Assembly: GCA_963281255.1 (NCBI GenBank)
Contig: OY725492.1
Location: 4,021,104 to 4,085,103 of the forward strand
Length of the DNA: 64,000 nucleotides
Direction of reading: 5' to 3'
From: Aphrocallistes beatrix
Lineage: Eukaryota > Porifera > Hexactinellida > Sceptrulophora > Aphrocallistidae
Position numbers and translations under genes: made by a program. The notes below the pieces were generated by a model that saw nothing but the letters and a program-made list of their open reading frames with translations, had not been told where the DNA came from and did no database searches. The stretch's first letter is position 1. Each line of letters begins with the position of its first letter. Positions 51,291 through 61,338 of this stretch are shown piece after piece.

Positions 51291-53237
51291 ATGAGTGAAG
51301 AGGGCATGTCAGCTTTCGAAGCAGCGAAATTCAATTTGGAGAGGTCAATTTCATTAGGCAGCGCGTCCAAAGTGACTCCACCGGACAAGATAGTCTACGA
51401 GATCCCAGATGATGATATGAAGGCTAAAATCCCCGAAAAACCGATGAGAAAATATTCAAACACTTCACCAGTCGATTCTTCCCCGTTGGTACCCCCTCGC
51501 CCGTTCGAAGAAGGTCGAGGCAAATACCATCACAAAGCTGCCCCACCAACACCTGAAGAGGTTGAACCGGTGGAAAAGAAACCGATCAAACTTAATAAAA
51601 TCCCAAAGTACAATGGAAAGAGTATGAAGCTGCAAGATTTCATGGAGAAGTTTCGCGCACAGTTTCCTATTGCGGTCAAAGTTTCGCGAGGCTTCTATGG
51701 AGACAGTGAGTTATACACCTTGTCTGAAGGAGAGAAATTCATCATATGTTTTTTGACCGATTATGAGACAGTTTGTGGTGTGGAACAAAACGGCAGCGTC
51801 TTTGAGATTCCCGTGAATCAAAACTATCTCATATCTCTACTCAGTGAACGAATGGAATTCGACCCTCGTACTCAGGAGACCATCACCTCCCTTCTCAGCC
51901 TGAACCCAACTCCTAAGAGAGTGGCCGCGAGGAACAATTTCACACGAAACGGCGTAACTGTGAAAATCGGAGATCTCCTTGATGTCATCAGCATCAATTA
52001 TGATGAGGATAGTGGAATGCCACTGAACGTGATCTTCAAAACCATGGAAGGAAAAGAGGTCCATTTCAATGAGCATGATACGGAACAGTTCAGTCTCCGT
52101 CTCTCTCTAACTAGCGAGAAATTGGAAACTGGACTTAAAAAGTGTGTTTTCCCACAGAGAGTGTACCTCTACCCTCAAAATAAGAACAAATACACATCGA
52201 ATAACAAACCTTACACACTACTTGAAATGCGTAAAGGGCAGATGTTCATCTCTTACGTTTATGAAGACAAAATTACTTATGTGGGACCAGATAACATTGA
52301 CGACACTCTAGTAGAGATCCCAATCGACTTGGACATAGAAGTTGAAGTACTGGGAAAGCCAGTTGAAAAGTTATACGAAACCAAGGAGGAGATCTACTCA
52401 GCTTTTAAAGATGTGAGGAAACTGATTAGGAAGGAGGAGGATTACGATATAGCGGCTAACTATATGAAAGACAAAACTGTTGACTTACCCTCACATAAAG
52501 TCCCAGGAGCGCGATTTTTGAGCACGAAAGCTTTGCCATCAGATACAGCTGGGATGATACCCAAGAAAGAGTTTACTAAAGTTAATAAACAGTTATCAGA
52601 AGAGAAAAGACGCAACGGAGACTTGAACCGCATGGCGCAGAAGTTGGATGACATCATTAGCGACATGACTAATAAAATGGGAGATTTAAGTGATAAGTGC
52701 AGTCAAAAAGATCGCTATATTAAGGAGCTGCTAGCAGAGAGGGACTTGCCTCCTCTTCCGAATGCGCAAAGATCACATTCCATGAGTACGAGCGAACTGA
52801 GTGCTCGATACAATACGTTGCCAGGTGACAACTATTACACTCAAGTAGACGAGCCTAGCGGACAACTGAATCCTTTCTCAACTGTGCCAACCGCAAAGGC
52901 GAAGAACAATCAAAACGCGACTAGCGATAAGCCTAATGACAAAAAGGTGGAAGAATACACGGTGCAAGATGTGAAGGAATTGCTGGAAAATCTCAAGATG
53001 TCACAGTACGTGGACAAGTTCATGGAGGAAGGTGTGAACGGAGAGATCCTGTCCGTGCTGGACGAGTCCATCCTGGAGAATGATCTGGGCATAACGAGCG
53101 GACTGCATAAGAAAAAGATTTTGAAAGTTATTGACAGGCTGACAAGTCGACAAGACATTAGTCATTATATGCCAATGGAAGAGGTCATGTCTCTAGTCAA
53201 AGTCAAGAAGCCTGAAAAGGTTTACCAACAATTGTAA
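51291..53237 (+). CDS. CABIT-SAM adaptor (GAREM-like), paralogue 2
   Basis: An intronless frame of 648 residues, tandem to and colinear with paralogue 1. N-terminal Pro/Lys-rich region (VPPRPFEEGRG may be an SH3 ligand), CABIT region at about 115-365 (GEKFIICFLTDYETVCGV, FEIPVNQNYLISL, KKCVFPQRVYLYP, LVEIPIDLDIEVEVLGKP), a short coil (about 425-475), the conserved ERDLPPLPN segment (KRTLPSLPN in paralogue 1), and a SAM domain at about 557-620 (VKELLENLKMSQYVDKFMEE, GLHKKKILKVIDRL). Both end with a DISxxY motif and a VYQQL/LYQALD tail. Strong divergence of the linker but retention of every module points to an old duplication with both copies kept functional. Confidence 0.8.
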   Translation: MSEEGMSAFEAAKFNLERSISLGSASKVTPPDKIVYEIPDDDMKAKIPEKPMRKYSNTSPVDSSPLVPPRPFEEGRGKYHHKAAPPTPEEVEPVEKKPIKLNKIPKYNGKSMKLQDFMEKFRAQFPIAVKVSRGFYGDSELYTLSEGEKFIICFLTDYETVCGVEQNGSVFEIPVNQNYLISLLSERMEFDPRTQETITSLLSLNPTPKRVAARNNFTRNGVTVKIGDLLDVISINYDEDSGMPLNVIFKTMEGKEVHFNEHDTEQFSLRLSLTSEKLETGLKKCVFPQRVYLYPQNKNKYTSNNKPYTLLEMRKGQMFISYVYEDKITYVGPDNIDDTLVEIPIDLDIEVEVLGKPVEKLYETKEEIYSAFKDVRKLIRKEEDYDIAANYMKDKTVDLPSHKVPGARFLSTKALPSDTAGMIPKKEFTKVNKQLSEEKRRNGDLNRMAQKLDDIISDMTNKMGDLSDKCSQKDRYIKELLAERDLPPLPNAQRSHSMSTSELSARYNTLPGDNYYTQVDEPSGQLNPFSTVPTAKAKNNQNATSDKPNDKKVEEYTVQDVKELLENLKMSQYVDKFMEEGVNGEILSVLDESILENDLGITSGLHKKKILKVIDRLTSRQDISHYMPMEEVMSLVKVKKPEKVYQQL

Positions 53238-53462
53238 AAATGATTGTGTGTTCAGTGAGTCAGTGAGTGAGCGAGTGAATCAGTGAGAACAATCAGAATT
53301 TGAGTGAATAATTCAGTTAGAACTATGTAACATCTTGTGTTAACTCTTTATTGTGTGTTTTTCGTATAATTTTAATATTTTTCTTAAACCCTAAGCGAAA
53401 TCAGATCCCTTCATAACATGAATTCACAAAATCAGTTCTTCAGCATTCTTCACATCTTGTAG

Positions 53463-56400
53463 TTACTTTCTTTTCGAGCTTCCAGCTAGAATGGTTACAA
53501 TCCGAATGAATATGTTGATGGTGTTCCAGTAGATTCCGAGACACCTAGCAAGAGTATTTCTACCATTAACAACTATTCAATACGAAATGAATACATAGTA
53601 CATACTACACATTAGGGAATCAAGTCATAGGACTTGTAATGCTATTTGTATACAATAATTCTATACGTGTTTTAGAAATTAATTACGTAACTGCTAATTA
53701 ACATTGAGTTTAGTCTAAGTAAGCTATTAATTAGATGGTAGATCCAACAGATCTTATCTTAATTCCCAGAGTGGGAGTCGTCTATTTCTGTACGGACAAG
53801 GTGGGCAATCCAATCTTGGAAGGGACACTCAACATCACAGCACACAATCTCCTCTTCTACAACGAGGACACCACAGTCACCGTGCTCTACACTCTCTTCG
53901 AGAAGATTGAGAAGATTACGCTGCAAGATGGCGCACGCTCACAAATTCTGATTAAAACCAAAACTTTCAAACAGTACAAGTTTGAGATAGCCTCGCAAGA
54001 TGAAATGGATATGACCCTCGAATCCATCACCAAACTTTCAAATATCCATGAACTTAAAAATCTCAAAGTATTCTTTCCCTTTCTCTACCATCCTCGCATG
54101 AAGATCGAGTGCCCGCCCACCTACCCCTGGAACGGATATTCGGATCTGATCGCGAGATGGGAGTGTCCTCCAGAGAAGTTCATCGTGTCTGACGCGAACA
54201 CTAGCTACAGCCTGTGTCCCAGCTACCCCCAGGAAGTGGTGGTACCCGCCATCTGTGATAGAGACCTGCTCACTGAATCTGCGAGGTTCAGACAGGGCGG
54301 GAGATTCCCGGTGATCTCCTACTACCACAAGAAGACGGGAGCGTCCCTTCTACGCTCGGGCCAGCCGATGGTGGGGAACAGCCAGAAGAGATGTGATTGG
54401 GACAAGAAGCTACTCAACGCGTGTCTGGTGAACAAGCAACGCGGCAGGATCATCGACACGCGAACTAAAGCTAGCGTCAGCCTAGCACTGCCTAAGGGCG
54501 GGGGTACAGAACAACCAGGGATGTACCCGCAATGGCTGCTAGAATACGTCGGACTGGACACAGCAACGGCAATGCTTGAGAGTTATGAGAAAATGTTTAA
54601 GTTGTGTGTGGAGACGGATGGCGCCAGCGTAGGGCAGCAATGGCATGCAACGTTGAGCAGCACGAAATGGCACACTTACATCATGAATGCATTGATGAAT
54701 GCGTCGAAAATCGCAGATTTCCTAGACACAGACTCGAGTAGTGTGTTGGTACATGGCACAAACGGAACGGATAACTCCCTAGTCCTTACCTCCCTCACTC
54801 AGCTTATGCTAGACCCGTATACGCGGAGATTGGAAGGATTTATCGAACTGATTATCAGAGAGTGGATCTTTGGAGGGTTTCCATTCCGCACCAGAGTAAC
54901 GGGCCTGCTTATTAGTAGCAAAGGCCGAGCCCCCACTTTCCTTCTCTTCTTGGAATGTGTCTGGCAATTGTGGAGACAGTTTGCGCGCTCTTTTGAATTT
55001 ACCGAGGAGCTGCTGCACCTGATCCACGAGCACTCCAACGGGTCCGAGTACGGAACCTTCACAGCCAACTCGATGAAGGAACGGAGCCTGTTCGCTATGG
55101 AGACGAGCACCTGCTCCCTCTGGGCCTACGTCTACTCGGAGCGGGAGAGATTCGTCAACCCCATTTTCGAGAATAACCCCAAACTATTACGGCCGTGTTT
55201 CTACCCGACTAACTTGGTGCTATGGCAAGACATGTTCCTGAAGGACCCGTTGCTGCAAGAGGAGAAGGAGCGGTGCAACCAGACTGTTAGGAACATTGCT
55301 GAGAAGAATAAGGCTTTGATCGCAGAGGCGAAACAACTTGAAGAGGAGCTGTTCAGGCTGACAAAGATCGATGAAGAATTCGACAAGAACCCAGAAGCTA
55401 TTTTAGAGTTTCTGAAGCTTCACGCGGAGGATCCAACTAACCCAGAAGGAGCAGAGGCGAGCAAGAGCAAGAAGGAAACTGAGAAATCGAAAGAGCCCTG
55501 AATAGTATTTTAATCTTCCTGTAGGTGTTCCTATTTATTAATGGTATTTACTGGCTGAGATAGAATAGTTCATTCACTTACGCATTGATGGGGTCGTACG
55601 TGGGACTGAGCTCTGCGTACTTGATAACGCGTTGGGTGTCGTAGAGCATGAATCCAGAGAATAGAACCAGACCTCCGTACAGACTCACGGAGTAGAGAAC
55701 TCCGCCCACTGCGCTTGTCACGGGAAGGAAGAGCCCTCCTGGAAGTTAGCATGTCAACACACCTCAGGGTTAGCTCAGGAATTACCTGCTTCATGGCTTA
55801 CCTATAGCGGACACACACACGACTCCGAGGCCGATGGAGAGAGGTCCTGACATTGATAGGAATTTGTCACTCGGCGCGGTGGCAGCTGTCAGAGAGAGCG
55901 CTCCTAACACTCCAGCAGTGTACAGCGCTGCTCTAGAAGAGTGGACGTAAATAACATACTACCCCAGTACTAAGTACTAACAAAGTATCTGAAAAAATTA
56001 CAGATAATCAGTATTTAATCATCAATCATGTTATCAAACAATAATCAAACGATTTGTATCCCGAAATGGTACTCGTTGCGAGGGTCCATCCAGGCACAAT
56101 TATGAAGGAAAACCGATTTTGAAATTAGTCGCGGTTTTTTTAAAAATCTGAAGCCCAAACGATTAATTTCAAAATAATATTTTCCATTTCTACTTTCTGT
56201 GTCTGGACCGTTCGCACCGTTGAATAAGAACTCACTTCACGATCAGAGGTCCTCCGAGCATAGTCAGAGGGGCCAATGAGATCCCCGTCACTCCACACAT
56301 CGTGCCGAAAGCAGCTATCTTCGGTAGCAGCTGTTCCGGGGCGTAAGGAAGCGAGCGACAGACCATCCCTGAGCCGATGGCCCCCGCCAGGAACAAACCT

Positions 56401-57007
56401 ATTGACTATGAAGGACCCATTAAATCACGGTTAGAGCTGAGTTGGTGTTGAGCTTACCATATATGGTCTGGTGGCTAGGAAGTTCATGCCTCTGGCGGAC
56501 CTGGAGAACATGGCAGCAGAAGCCCCTGTGAACGCTAAGCTGCCTGCGAGGTACCCATAGGTGGCGTTGATCCGCTCTCTCACGTAGGAAGGCCAGACAC
56601 TAACATTAGAAGATATATTTCAATTGGTTGTATGGTGGGATAGGTTCACGTACATATGAATATGATGAACACCCACAATGCTCTATCTGCTGCAGATTCC
56701 TCTCCGGACATTCCCAAGCCATAGTAACATAGCGCTAGTAGCCCAGCACCACTCGCTCCGGCTAACAAACCTTTCCCGAATCTCTCTAGACAAATAAATA
56801 AAATTTGAAAGTCGTTTAATACAGAGTGAACCAGGGATAACATTAACTGTGCATACCTGCTCTCTGGAAGCTACTGGGAAACCTGATCGCTGTATCTTCC
56901 AGTGCCCTCCCCTTCGCAAGGTTGAGTTCCTCGACTTGTTTGCTAAAATTGCGGAATTTGGCCTGTCTCAGAGGCACTCTTATACAAATGCGAATTGTCT
57001 TCAGCAT
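53463..57007 (-). CDS. GHITM: GHITM/TMBIM5, mitochondrial inner-membrane BAX-inhibitor-family protein
   Basis: GHITM is a mitochondrial inner-membrane protein affecting cristae and ion exchange. Seven exons read in frame: 56857-57007, 56677-56785, 56458-56599, 56236-56405, 55802-55932, 55582-55738 and 53463-53544, giving 313 residues (human 345). Exon 1 is a basic presequence (MLKTIRICIRVPLRQAK). Later exons match family landmarks: LLALCYYGLGMS, VWPSYVRERINATYGYLAGS, CRSLPY, LAPLTMLGGPL, YSVSLYGGLVLFSGFMLYDTQRVIK and, after the splice, CLGIYWNTINIFIRIVTILA. The last intron is 2037 bp and encloses MTMR9 on the other strand; the other introns are 52 to 303 bp. The exon-2 donor (ATT|GTGGGT) is weak and could shift slightly. 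Reading through the last donor would stop at once after PINA. Confidence 0.92.
53735..55501 (+). CDS. MTMR9: MTMR9, catalytically inactive myotubularin
   Basis: MTMR9 is a pseudophosphatase that dimerises with MTMR6/7/8 and raises their 3-phosphoinositide phosphatase activity on endosomal membranes. The intronless frame has 588 residues (human 549). A PH-GRAM domain spans about 5-110 (GTLNITAHNLLFY), followed by the myotubularin phosphatase fold (WNGYSDLIARWECPP, FPVISYYHKKTGASLLRSGQP). At the active site the usual HCSDGWDRT is replaced by HGTNGTDNS, lacking both the catalytic Cys and Arg, as in vertebrate MTMR9 (HGTEGTD). A coiled coil near the C-terminus (about 515-560) fits the heterodimer interface. 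The gene sits inside the last intron of GHITM, antisense to it. Confidence 0.95.
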   Translation: MVDPTDLILIPRVGVVYFCTDKVGNPILEGTLNITAHNLLFYNEDTTVTVLYTLFEKIEKITLQDGARSQILIKTKTFKQYKFEIASQDEMDMTLESITKLSNIHELKNLKVFFPFLYHPRMKIECPPTYPWNGYSDLIARWECPPEKFIVSDANTSYSLCPSYPQEVVVPAICDRDLLTESARFRQGGRFPVISYYHKKTGASLLRSGQPMVGNSQKRCDWDKKLLNACLVNKQRGRIIDTRTKASVSLALPKGGGTEQPGMYPQWLLEYVGLDTATAMLESYEKMFKLCVETDGASVGQQWHATLSSTKWHTYIMNALMNASKIADFLDTDSSSVLVHGTNGTDNSLVLTSLTQLMLDPYTRRLEGFIELIIREWIFGGFPFRTRVTGLLISSKGRAPTFLLFLECVWQLWRQFARSFEFTEELLHLIHEHSNGSEYGTFTANSMKERSLFAMETSTCSLWAYVYSERERFVNPIFENNPKLLRPCFYPTNLVLWQDMFLKDPLLQEEKERCNQTVRNIAEKNKALIAEAKQLEEELFRLTKIDEEFDKNPEAILEFLKLHAEDPTNPEGAEASKSKKETEKSKEP

Positions 57008-57301
57008 CTATTGCACTTATTTAATTGGGAGAACAAACTTTAACTTTACTTGAATCATGTTCATATAAAATCTATGAGAATACAATGGTTTGCCCATGTT
57101 GGATGTTATCCTAACACCTCTTGCTATAGTCATAGTGAAACATCAATTTATATTATTCGCCTCTACTGAGTGAAATACATATTTCCCACATAAGTAATAA
57201 TTTCATATGTGTTAAAATCTCAGAGAATAGACAGAAGGACAAGTAATCGGATTGCTAGTAAGAGAGTACGTAGAGTGGAGCTAGTCTTCTCCCAGGAGAG
57301 T

Positions 57302-57844
57302 TCATTTGCTCTGAGGGAGACAAGCTAGGCAGTAGAGTTTCTCATCGACCTTATCCGTGTAATCCATCTGGGAGCAGAGCGAGCAGAAGTTCCGCGCGCA
57401 CCTGCTACACACCCCGAGACAGGAGGGACAGAAGCCCTTCTCACAGAAGCAGCACTTGGAGAAGTTGGAGAAGGAGACCCTGGGGCAGCGAGAACAGTCC
57501 TGCTGTGTCAGTTTCGGGGGAGAGATGATTCCTTGTTTCTGTTTCACCGCGTCTGGACCATGGGCACACGCTGCTGGTGCTTTAAAGTGTTCCAACAGAG
57601 AAGATTGTCTGAATCCCGTATCTGCACTCTCCGTCTGTGTCGGAGAAGTGCTACCGTTTTGCGGTATAAAGCCATCGTCTGCTAGTGCCTTGCTGTTGTA
57701 GATGTTTTGCGCGTTCGATATGAGCATTTCCTGTGTCTTCGCATGTATTGCATTCCAATCCTCTTCTGAAGCCATCTCCTTGAATCCTACGTGCGTTTTT
57801 CTCTGTACTGGGTCCTGGCTAGATTCAGCTTTACGCTTACGCAT
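57302..57844 (-). CDS. SIVA1: SIVA1-like apoptosis regulator
   Basis: Siva is a small zinc-binding protein that binds CD27-type receptors and BCL-XL and regulates apoptosis and the p53/ARF axis in vertebrates. The 180-residue intronless frame (human 175) starts MRKRKAES. Its last 65 residues are cysteine-rich with the Siva pattern: CSRCPRVSF, CCFCEKGFCPSCLGVCSRC, FCSLCSQMDYTDK, LYCLACLP. The N-terminal half is polar with a moderately conserved helix (EEDWNAIHAKTQEMLISNAQ). The assignment rests on the order and spacing of the cysteine clusters. Whether it acts in apoptosis here is not shown. Neighbours are unrelated; the 5' ends of SIVA1 and GHITM do not face each other, both being on minus. 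Confidence 0.85.
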   Translation of the reverse strand: MRKRKAESSQDPVQRKTHVGFKEMASEEDWNAIHAKTQEMLISNAQNIYNSKALADDGFIPQNGSTSPTQTESADTGFRQSSLLEHFKAPAACAHGPDAVKQKQGIISPPKLTQQDCSRCPRVSFSNFSKCCFCEKGFCPSCLGVCSRCARNFCSLCSQMDYTDKVDEKLYCLACLPQSK

Positions 57845-58277
57845 TGGAGAAAATTCCTATCATCAGTAATTACATCCATAACATTGCTGACGGTACTTTA
57901 CCATTAATTACGCAATAGCCATACTATCCCATAATGCTTTTAGAAATTGTTAGCTTCAAACCAGCAAATGCATTCATATAAGTATGTGTGTATGCATAAT
58001 AAAAGTTATCATTGGTCTTGGTGCCCAGAAGTTAAATTCGGGCGAAATGTATTATATTCTTCGGGCCGAAGATAAAACTTAAACCAATTGAATAAGACCC
58101 TTCCAACCCTCAATAAGGTAAGGTTAAGCTCAAATTTACATTCTACTACACAATGCCAAAGATCGGAAGAATATAAAGACTAGGGTGGGTGTGAACAGTT
58201 ACAAGTTACTCTAGCTAGTGTTAATTGTCATCATGGGAATAGCACACATTCTCTACGTTACAGGATACACTGACTTG
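57845..58277. other. Intergenic, no gene seen
   Basis: 433 bp of AT-rich sequence between the SIVA1 start and the SGTA stop. It contains a TTCGGGCGAAATG...CTTCGGGCCGAAG stretch at about 58034-58072 with local inverted symmetry. Confidence 0.4.
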
Positions 58278-59459
58278 CTACTGTTGATCCTTGTCCTTGT
58301 TTCCATCCTTTTTCTCACCTTTCTTCTCATCTTTTTTGTCAGATGGTGGGGTTTGTTGTTGATTCTGTGGGTTCTGTGGATTCTGAGGAGGATTCTGAGG
58401 GGGGTTTTGAGGGGGCTGGTACATCCCGGGGTTCATAAAGCCCCCCATTGGGTTACCTTGTCCCTGCATCTGACTCGCAAACTGAGTGGCTATATTCATC
58501 ATATTTGGATCTTGCATCATTTGTTGCGCCATATTCATGAATGCCGGATTGCTCATCAGAGAGTTGAGATCCATGCCAGGTGGTAGGTTACCTAGGTTAC
58601 CTAGCCCCCCGAGACCTCCTCCTGCTCCCAACGATCCCAAATTTCCGAACCCAGATAAATTTGGGGGTTGTCCCCCCATCCCCCCCATTCCTGCCATTCC
58701 TCCCATTCCCCACCCAGGTGGATTAGAAGGAGCGGTCGCGGAAGGGGGAGCAGAGGATACAGGGGGTATGGAGGGGGCGGGGGGAGGGTTATCCTTGTCT
58801 TTGATTGTCCGTTCTAGTGAGTCCATGTTGTGTTTGTACCCTGCGTTGTCCGGATCCAGTTCCAGAGCTCGCTTGTACGCTTTCTTCGCCTCCGCGTGCT
58901 TGCCTAGCTGGTAGTACGCGAACCCGAGACGTCCGTATGCGCGGGCGTAGTCCTCCTTCAGCCCGAGAGCCAGCAGACAGTCGTCGATCGCTTTCTCGTG
59001 CTTCCCCACTTTGCTGTAGGCGGCCGCTCGGTTGCAGTAGTACTCAGCTTTCTCGTCGTTCCGCTCGATAGCCTGGGAGTAGGCGGACACGGCCTCGTCA
59101 AATTCTTTCTTCTTCATGTGCTCGTTCCCCTCACGCTTATGCTCCTCAGCCGCGGCTATGTCCTCTGGAGTCGCGCTCCCCGTGGGGATCTGTAGGGGAT
59201 TGTCGAAGGATGATCCCACCGGACCTTTCTCTCGTCGCTGGAATATTGTTTCCAGGTCTGTGTCCGTCTTGTACTTGTCTGTGTCCGAATCCAGCTGTAT
59301 TTCATACACCTCTGAGAGGCACTGGATAACCACATCCAGGGTCTCTCCCTTCTGGCTCTCCCCCTCTCCGTTCATCTTCTCCACGTCCCTCTGTACCATC
59401 TGCATGATGGAGTATATCAGCCGTTTCTTGCCCTCGTCATTGGTGCTGTTGCTTGCCAT
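58278..59459 (-). CDS. SGTA: SGTA, small glutamine-rich TPR co-chaperone
   Basis: SGTA receives tail-anchored and mislocalised hydrophobic proteins and hands them to the BAG6/GET complex or to HSP70/HSP90. The intronless frame is 393 residues (human SGTA 313). The N-terminal homodimerisation domain (about 5-75, KRLIYSIMQMVQRDV) binds UBL4A/GET5. Three TPRs span about 105-210 (HKREGNEHMKKKEFDEAVSA, EYYCNRAAAYSKVGKHEKAI, GRLGFAYYQLGKHAEAKKAYKRALELDP), with the EEVD-clamp-type Lys/Asn positions. The C-terminus is rich in Gly, Met, Asn and Gln (NPAFMNMAQQMMQDPNMMN), the substrate-binding part. It ends with PPQNP repeats and a Lys/Asp-rich tail, longer than in vertebrates. Confidence 0.93.
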   Translation of the reverse strand: MASNSTNDEGKKRLIYSIMQMVQRDVEKMNGEGESQKGETLDVVIQCLSEVYEIQLDSDTDKYKTDTDLETIFQRREKGPVGSSFDNPLQIPTGSATPEDIAAAEEHKREGNEHMKKKEFDEAVSAYSQAIERNDEKAEYYCNRAAAYSKVGKHEKAIDDCLLALGLKEDYARAYGRLGFAYYQLGKHAEAKKAYKRALELDPDNAGYKHNMDSLERTIKDKDNPPPAPSIPPVSSAPPSATAPSNPPGWGMGGMAGMGGMGGQPPNLSGFGNLGSLGAGGGLGGLGNLGNLPPGMDLNSLMSNPAFMNMAQQMMQDPNMMNIATQFASQMQGQGNPMGGFMNPGMYQPPQNPPQNPPQNPQNPQNQQQTPPSDKKDEKKGEKKDGNKDKDQQ

Positions 59460-60738
59460 TCTTTAGCAGCACAATATATTATTTGAATGGTCTATATAAA
59501 GTTTTGCGGGAATAGGAAGTTACATTTTGTTCTGGAAATAATTACCCAAATTATATGCAAAATAAACCAGTAGAGATATGATCAATATACCCCGTGAAAA
59601 TTAAGAAAACATTATGAACTGCATTATGCAAGTGATAAGTATACTGTATATGTCTTTGAATTCATTTTGAGATTCTACATATTCGAATTGAACCATTTTT
59701 GAAAATTTCAACACTCTTACTCAATTCGGCATCAATTGTCACCTACAATAGGGTGCGTAACAGTGTATCTCTGAAGTATTATTCAAATTTGGAGTGCCCT
59801 ACCTTACGGAGATAGGAAGTTATGCTGGATAGTGAATGAGAGGGGAGGTTTATTTGGTTTAAAGCATACATATTTACATATATTGACTATGAATATTTTG
59901 ATTAGAATAGTAGCATTTAATTTTATACATGCACATGAGAAATGGAGAAGCCTATAGACATAATGATATATATTGTTAAAAAGTTAACAGCTAAGCAATC
60001 AAGCGATTGAATACCAATCCGATTGCTTGTACAGTCGTCTTGGATAGTTGTGCAGTTCTCGTTAGTCCGGAACATTGTCACAATGTAGCTGGACGAAATC
60101 ATGGAATTTAGCTGTTAATTACGCTACATCCTATGCCTTAAAAGAACTGATTTCATAGCAATTTAGACTGGTATTCAGAAAATACAATTAAGTCTAGAGT
60201 AACAGGGGCAGATCCAGGGGGAGAGGAGGTGTAAAACCCCCATTAAATAGTTGTGCATGTATAAACATAGCTATTATAAAAGCTGGCCCTTCTTTTTAGG
60301 GTCACTTTTCCCTTCTCTAGGGCAAGCCCCCACTCTACGCTCACACTTAGCTACGAATTTCCAAAAAGTGCTATGCACTATACATGCAAGTATCCAAAAT
60401 AAGATCGATATTTGAGCGTCTGAATTTCCAAAATTTTCTAGGGGGCAAGCCCCCAAATCCCCCCTTTAAAAACCTGGATATTCGTAACAATATAAAGTAC
60501 AGGACGATAATTCTCATTTTTAGTGATAGAAACATTGCATTCAATTCGGGTAACATGGCCTACCACAAATAAGGCCAAAGAGAAACTTGCGGATTTTTGG
60601 ACTAGGGATGCGGTAGAAGAAGGATGAACTAATACACGGTCTGCCTTAAATCATTAACCACGCAGAATAGAGCTTAGGAATGTATTACCAGTCCCGGTTT
60701 AAGCACACTTCTAAGTGTTTTTAATATAATTTTTTTTC
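59460..60738. other. Intergenic, repeat remnants only
   Basis: 1.3 kb upstream of SGTA. Around 60200-60480 there are fragments such as CAGGGGCAGATCCAGGGGG and GGGGGCAAGCCCCC that look like remains of hAT-type or similar MITEs, but I cannot match two ends. No gene is seen. Confidence 0.45.
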
Positions 60739-61070
60739 GGAATACAGACAATTCGTGACAGGACAATTCGTGACAAGACAATTCGTGACAAGACATTTCG
60801 TGACAAGACAATTCGTGACAAAATTTCTAGACATCAGGGGCCTTATTCTCAGATCGACTTAACTTAAACTTAACTTAATTAAACTAAGTATTTACTTAGT
60901 TTCGAGCAAAAAACTAAGTATGGATTTAAGTATAAGTATAGCTAAGAAAACTTACTTAGTTTAAGTTAAGTTTAAGTTAAGTCGATCTGAGAATAAGGCC
61001 CCTGATGTCGAGAAATTTTGTCACGAATTGTCTTGTCACGAATTGTCCTGTCACGAATTGTCTGTATTCC
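60739..61070. repeat. 332-bp palindrome: foldback element with 15-bp repeated arms
   Basis: GGAATACAGACAATTCGTGA at 60739 is mirrored as TCACGAATTGTCTGTATTCC ending at 61070. The outer arms are tandem copies of GACAATTCGTGACAA (about five left, three right). The inner arms (from about 60834 to 61004) start TCAGGGGCCTTATTCTCAGA and contain TTAACTTAAACTTAACTTA. Nearly the whole length can pair. It may be one element or an inner MITE inside an outer one. Confidence 0.88.
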
Positions 61071-61338
61071 TTTTTTTTCATAGAACCGAGCTGTGAATGG
61101 TAAATAATTTAGTCATATTGGTCACATTTGGTAATTAGTCCAATAACGACCCCTCTGACATGAACCCATGATTTCTACAAACTAAGCCAATAAGAGCGCA
61201 TCGCGTCGGATTTAACCGAATAATTTATAAAACTTTAATGTATGATAATTGATACCAGATACATTACGAAGAACTTTAAGTATAATCATATTTATTTTTG
61301 TACAAATCTTGCCGCGACTACTTTCCTATTAAAAAGGC
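61071..61338. other. CTDP1 3' flank
   Basis: AT-rich sequence between the palindrome and the CTDP1 stop; no gene or repeat seen. Confidence 0.4.

Noticed and set aside
55570-55580. GHITM ending at PINA with an in-frame stop
   Set aside because: GTAAGT is a strong donor and the expected conserved C-terminal exon is present at 53463-53544.
60200-60480. hAT MITE starting CAGGGGCAGATCC
   Set aside because: No matching second terminus or target duplication was found.
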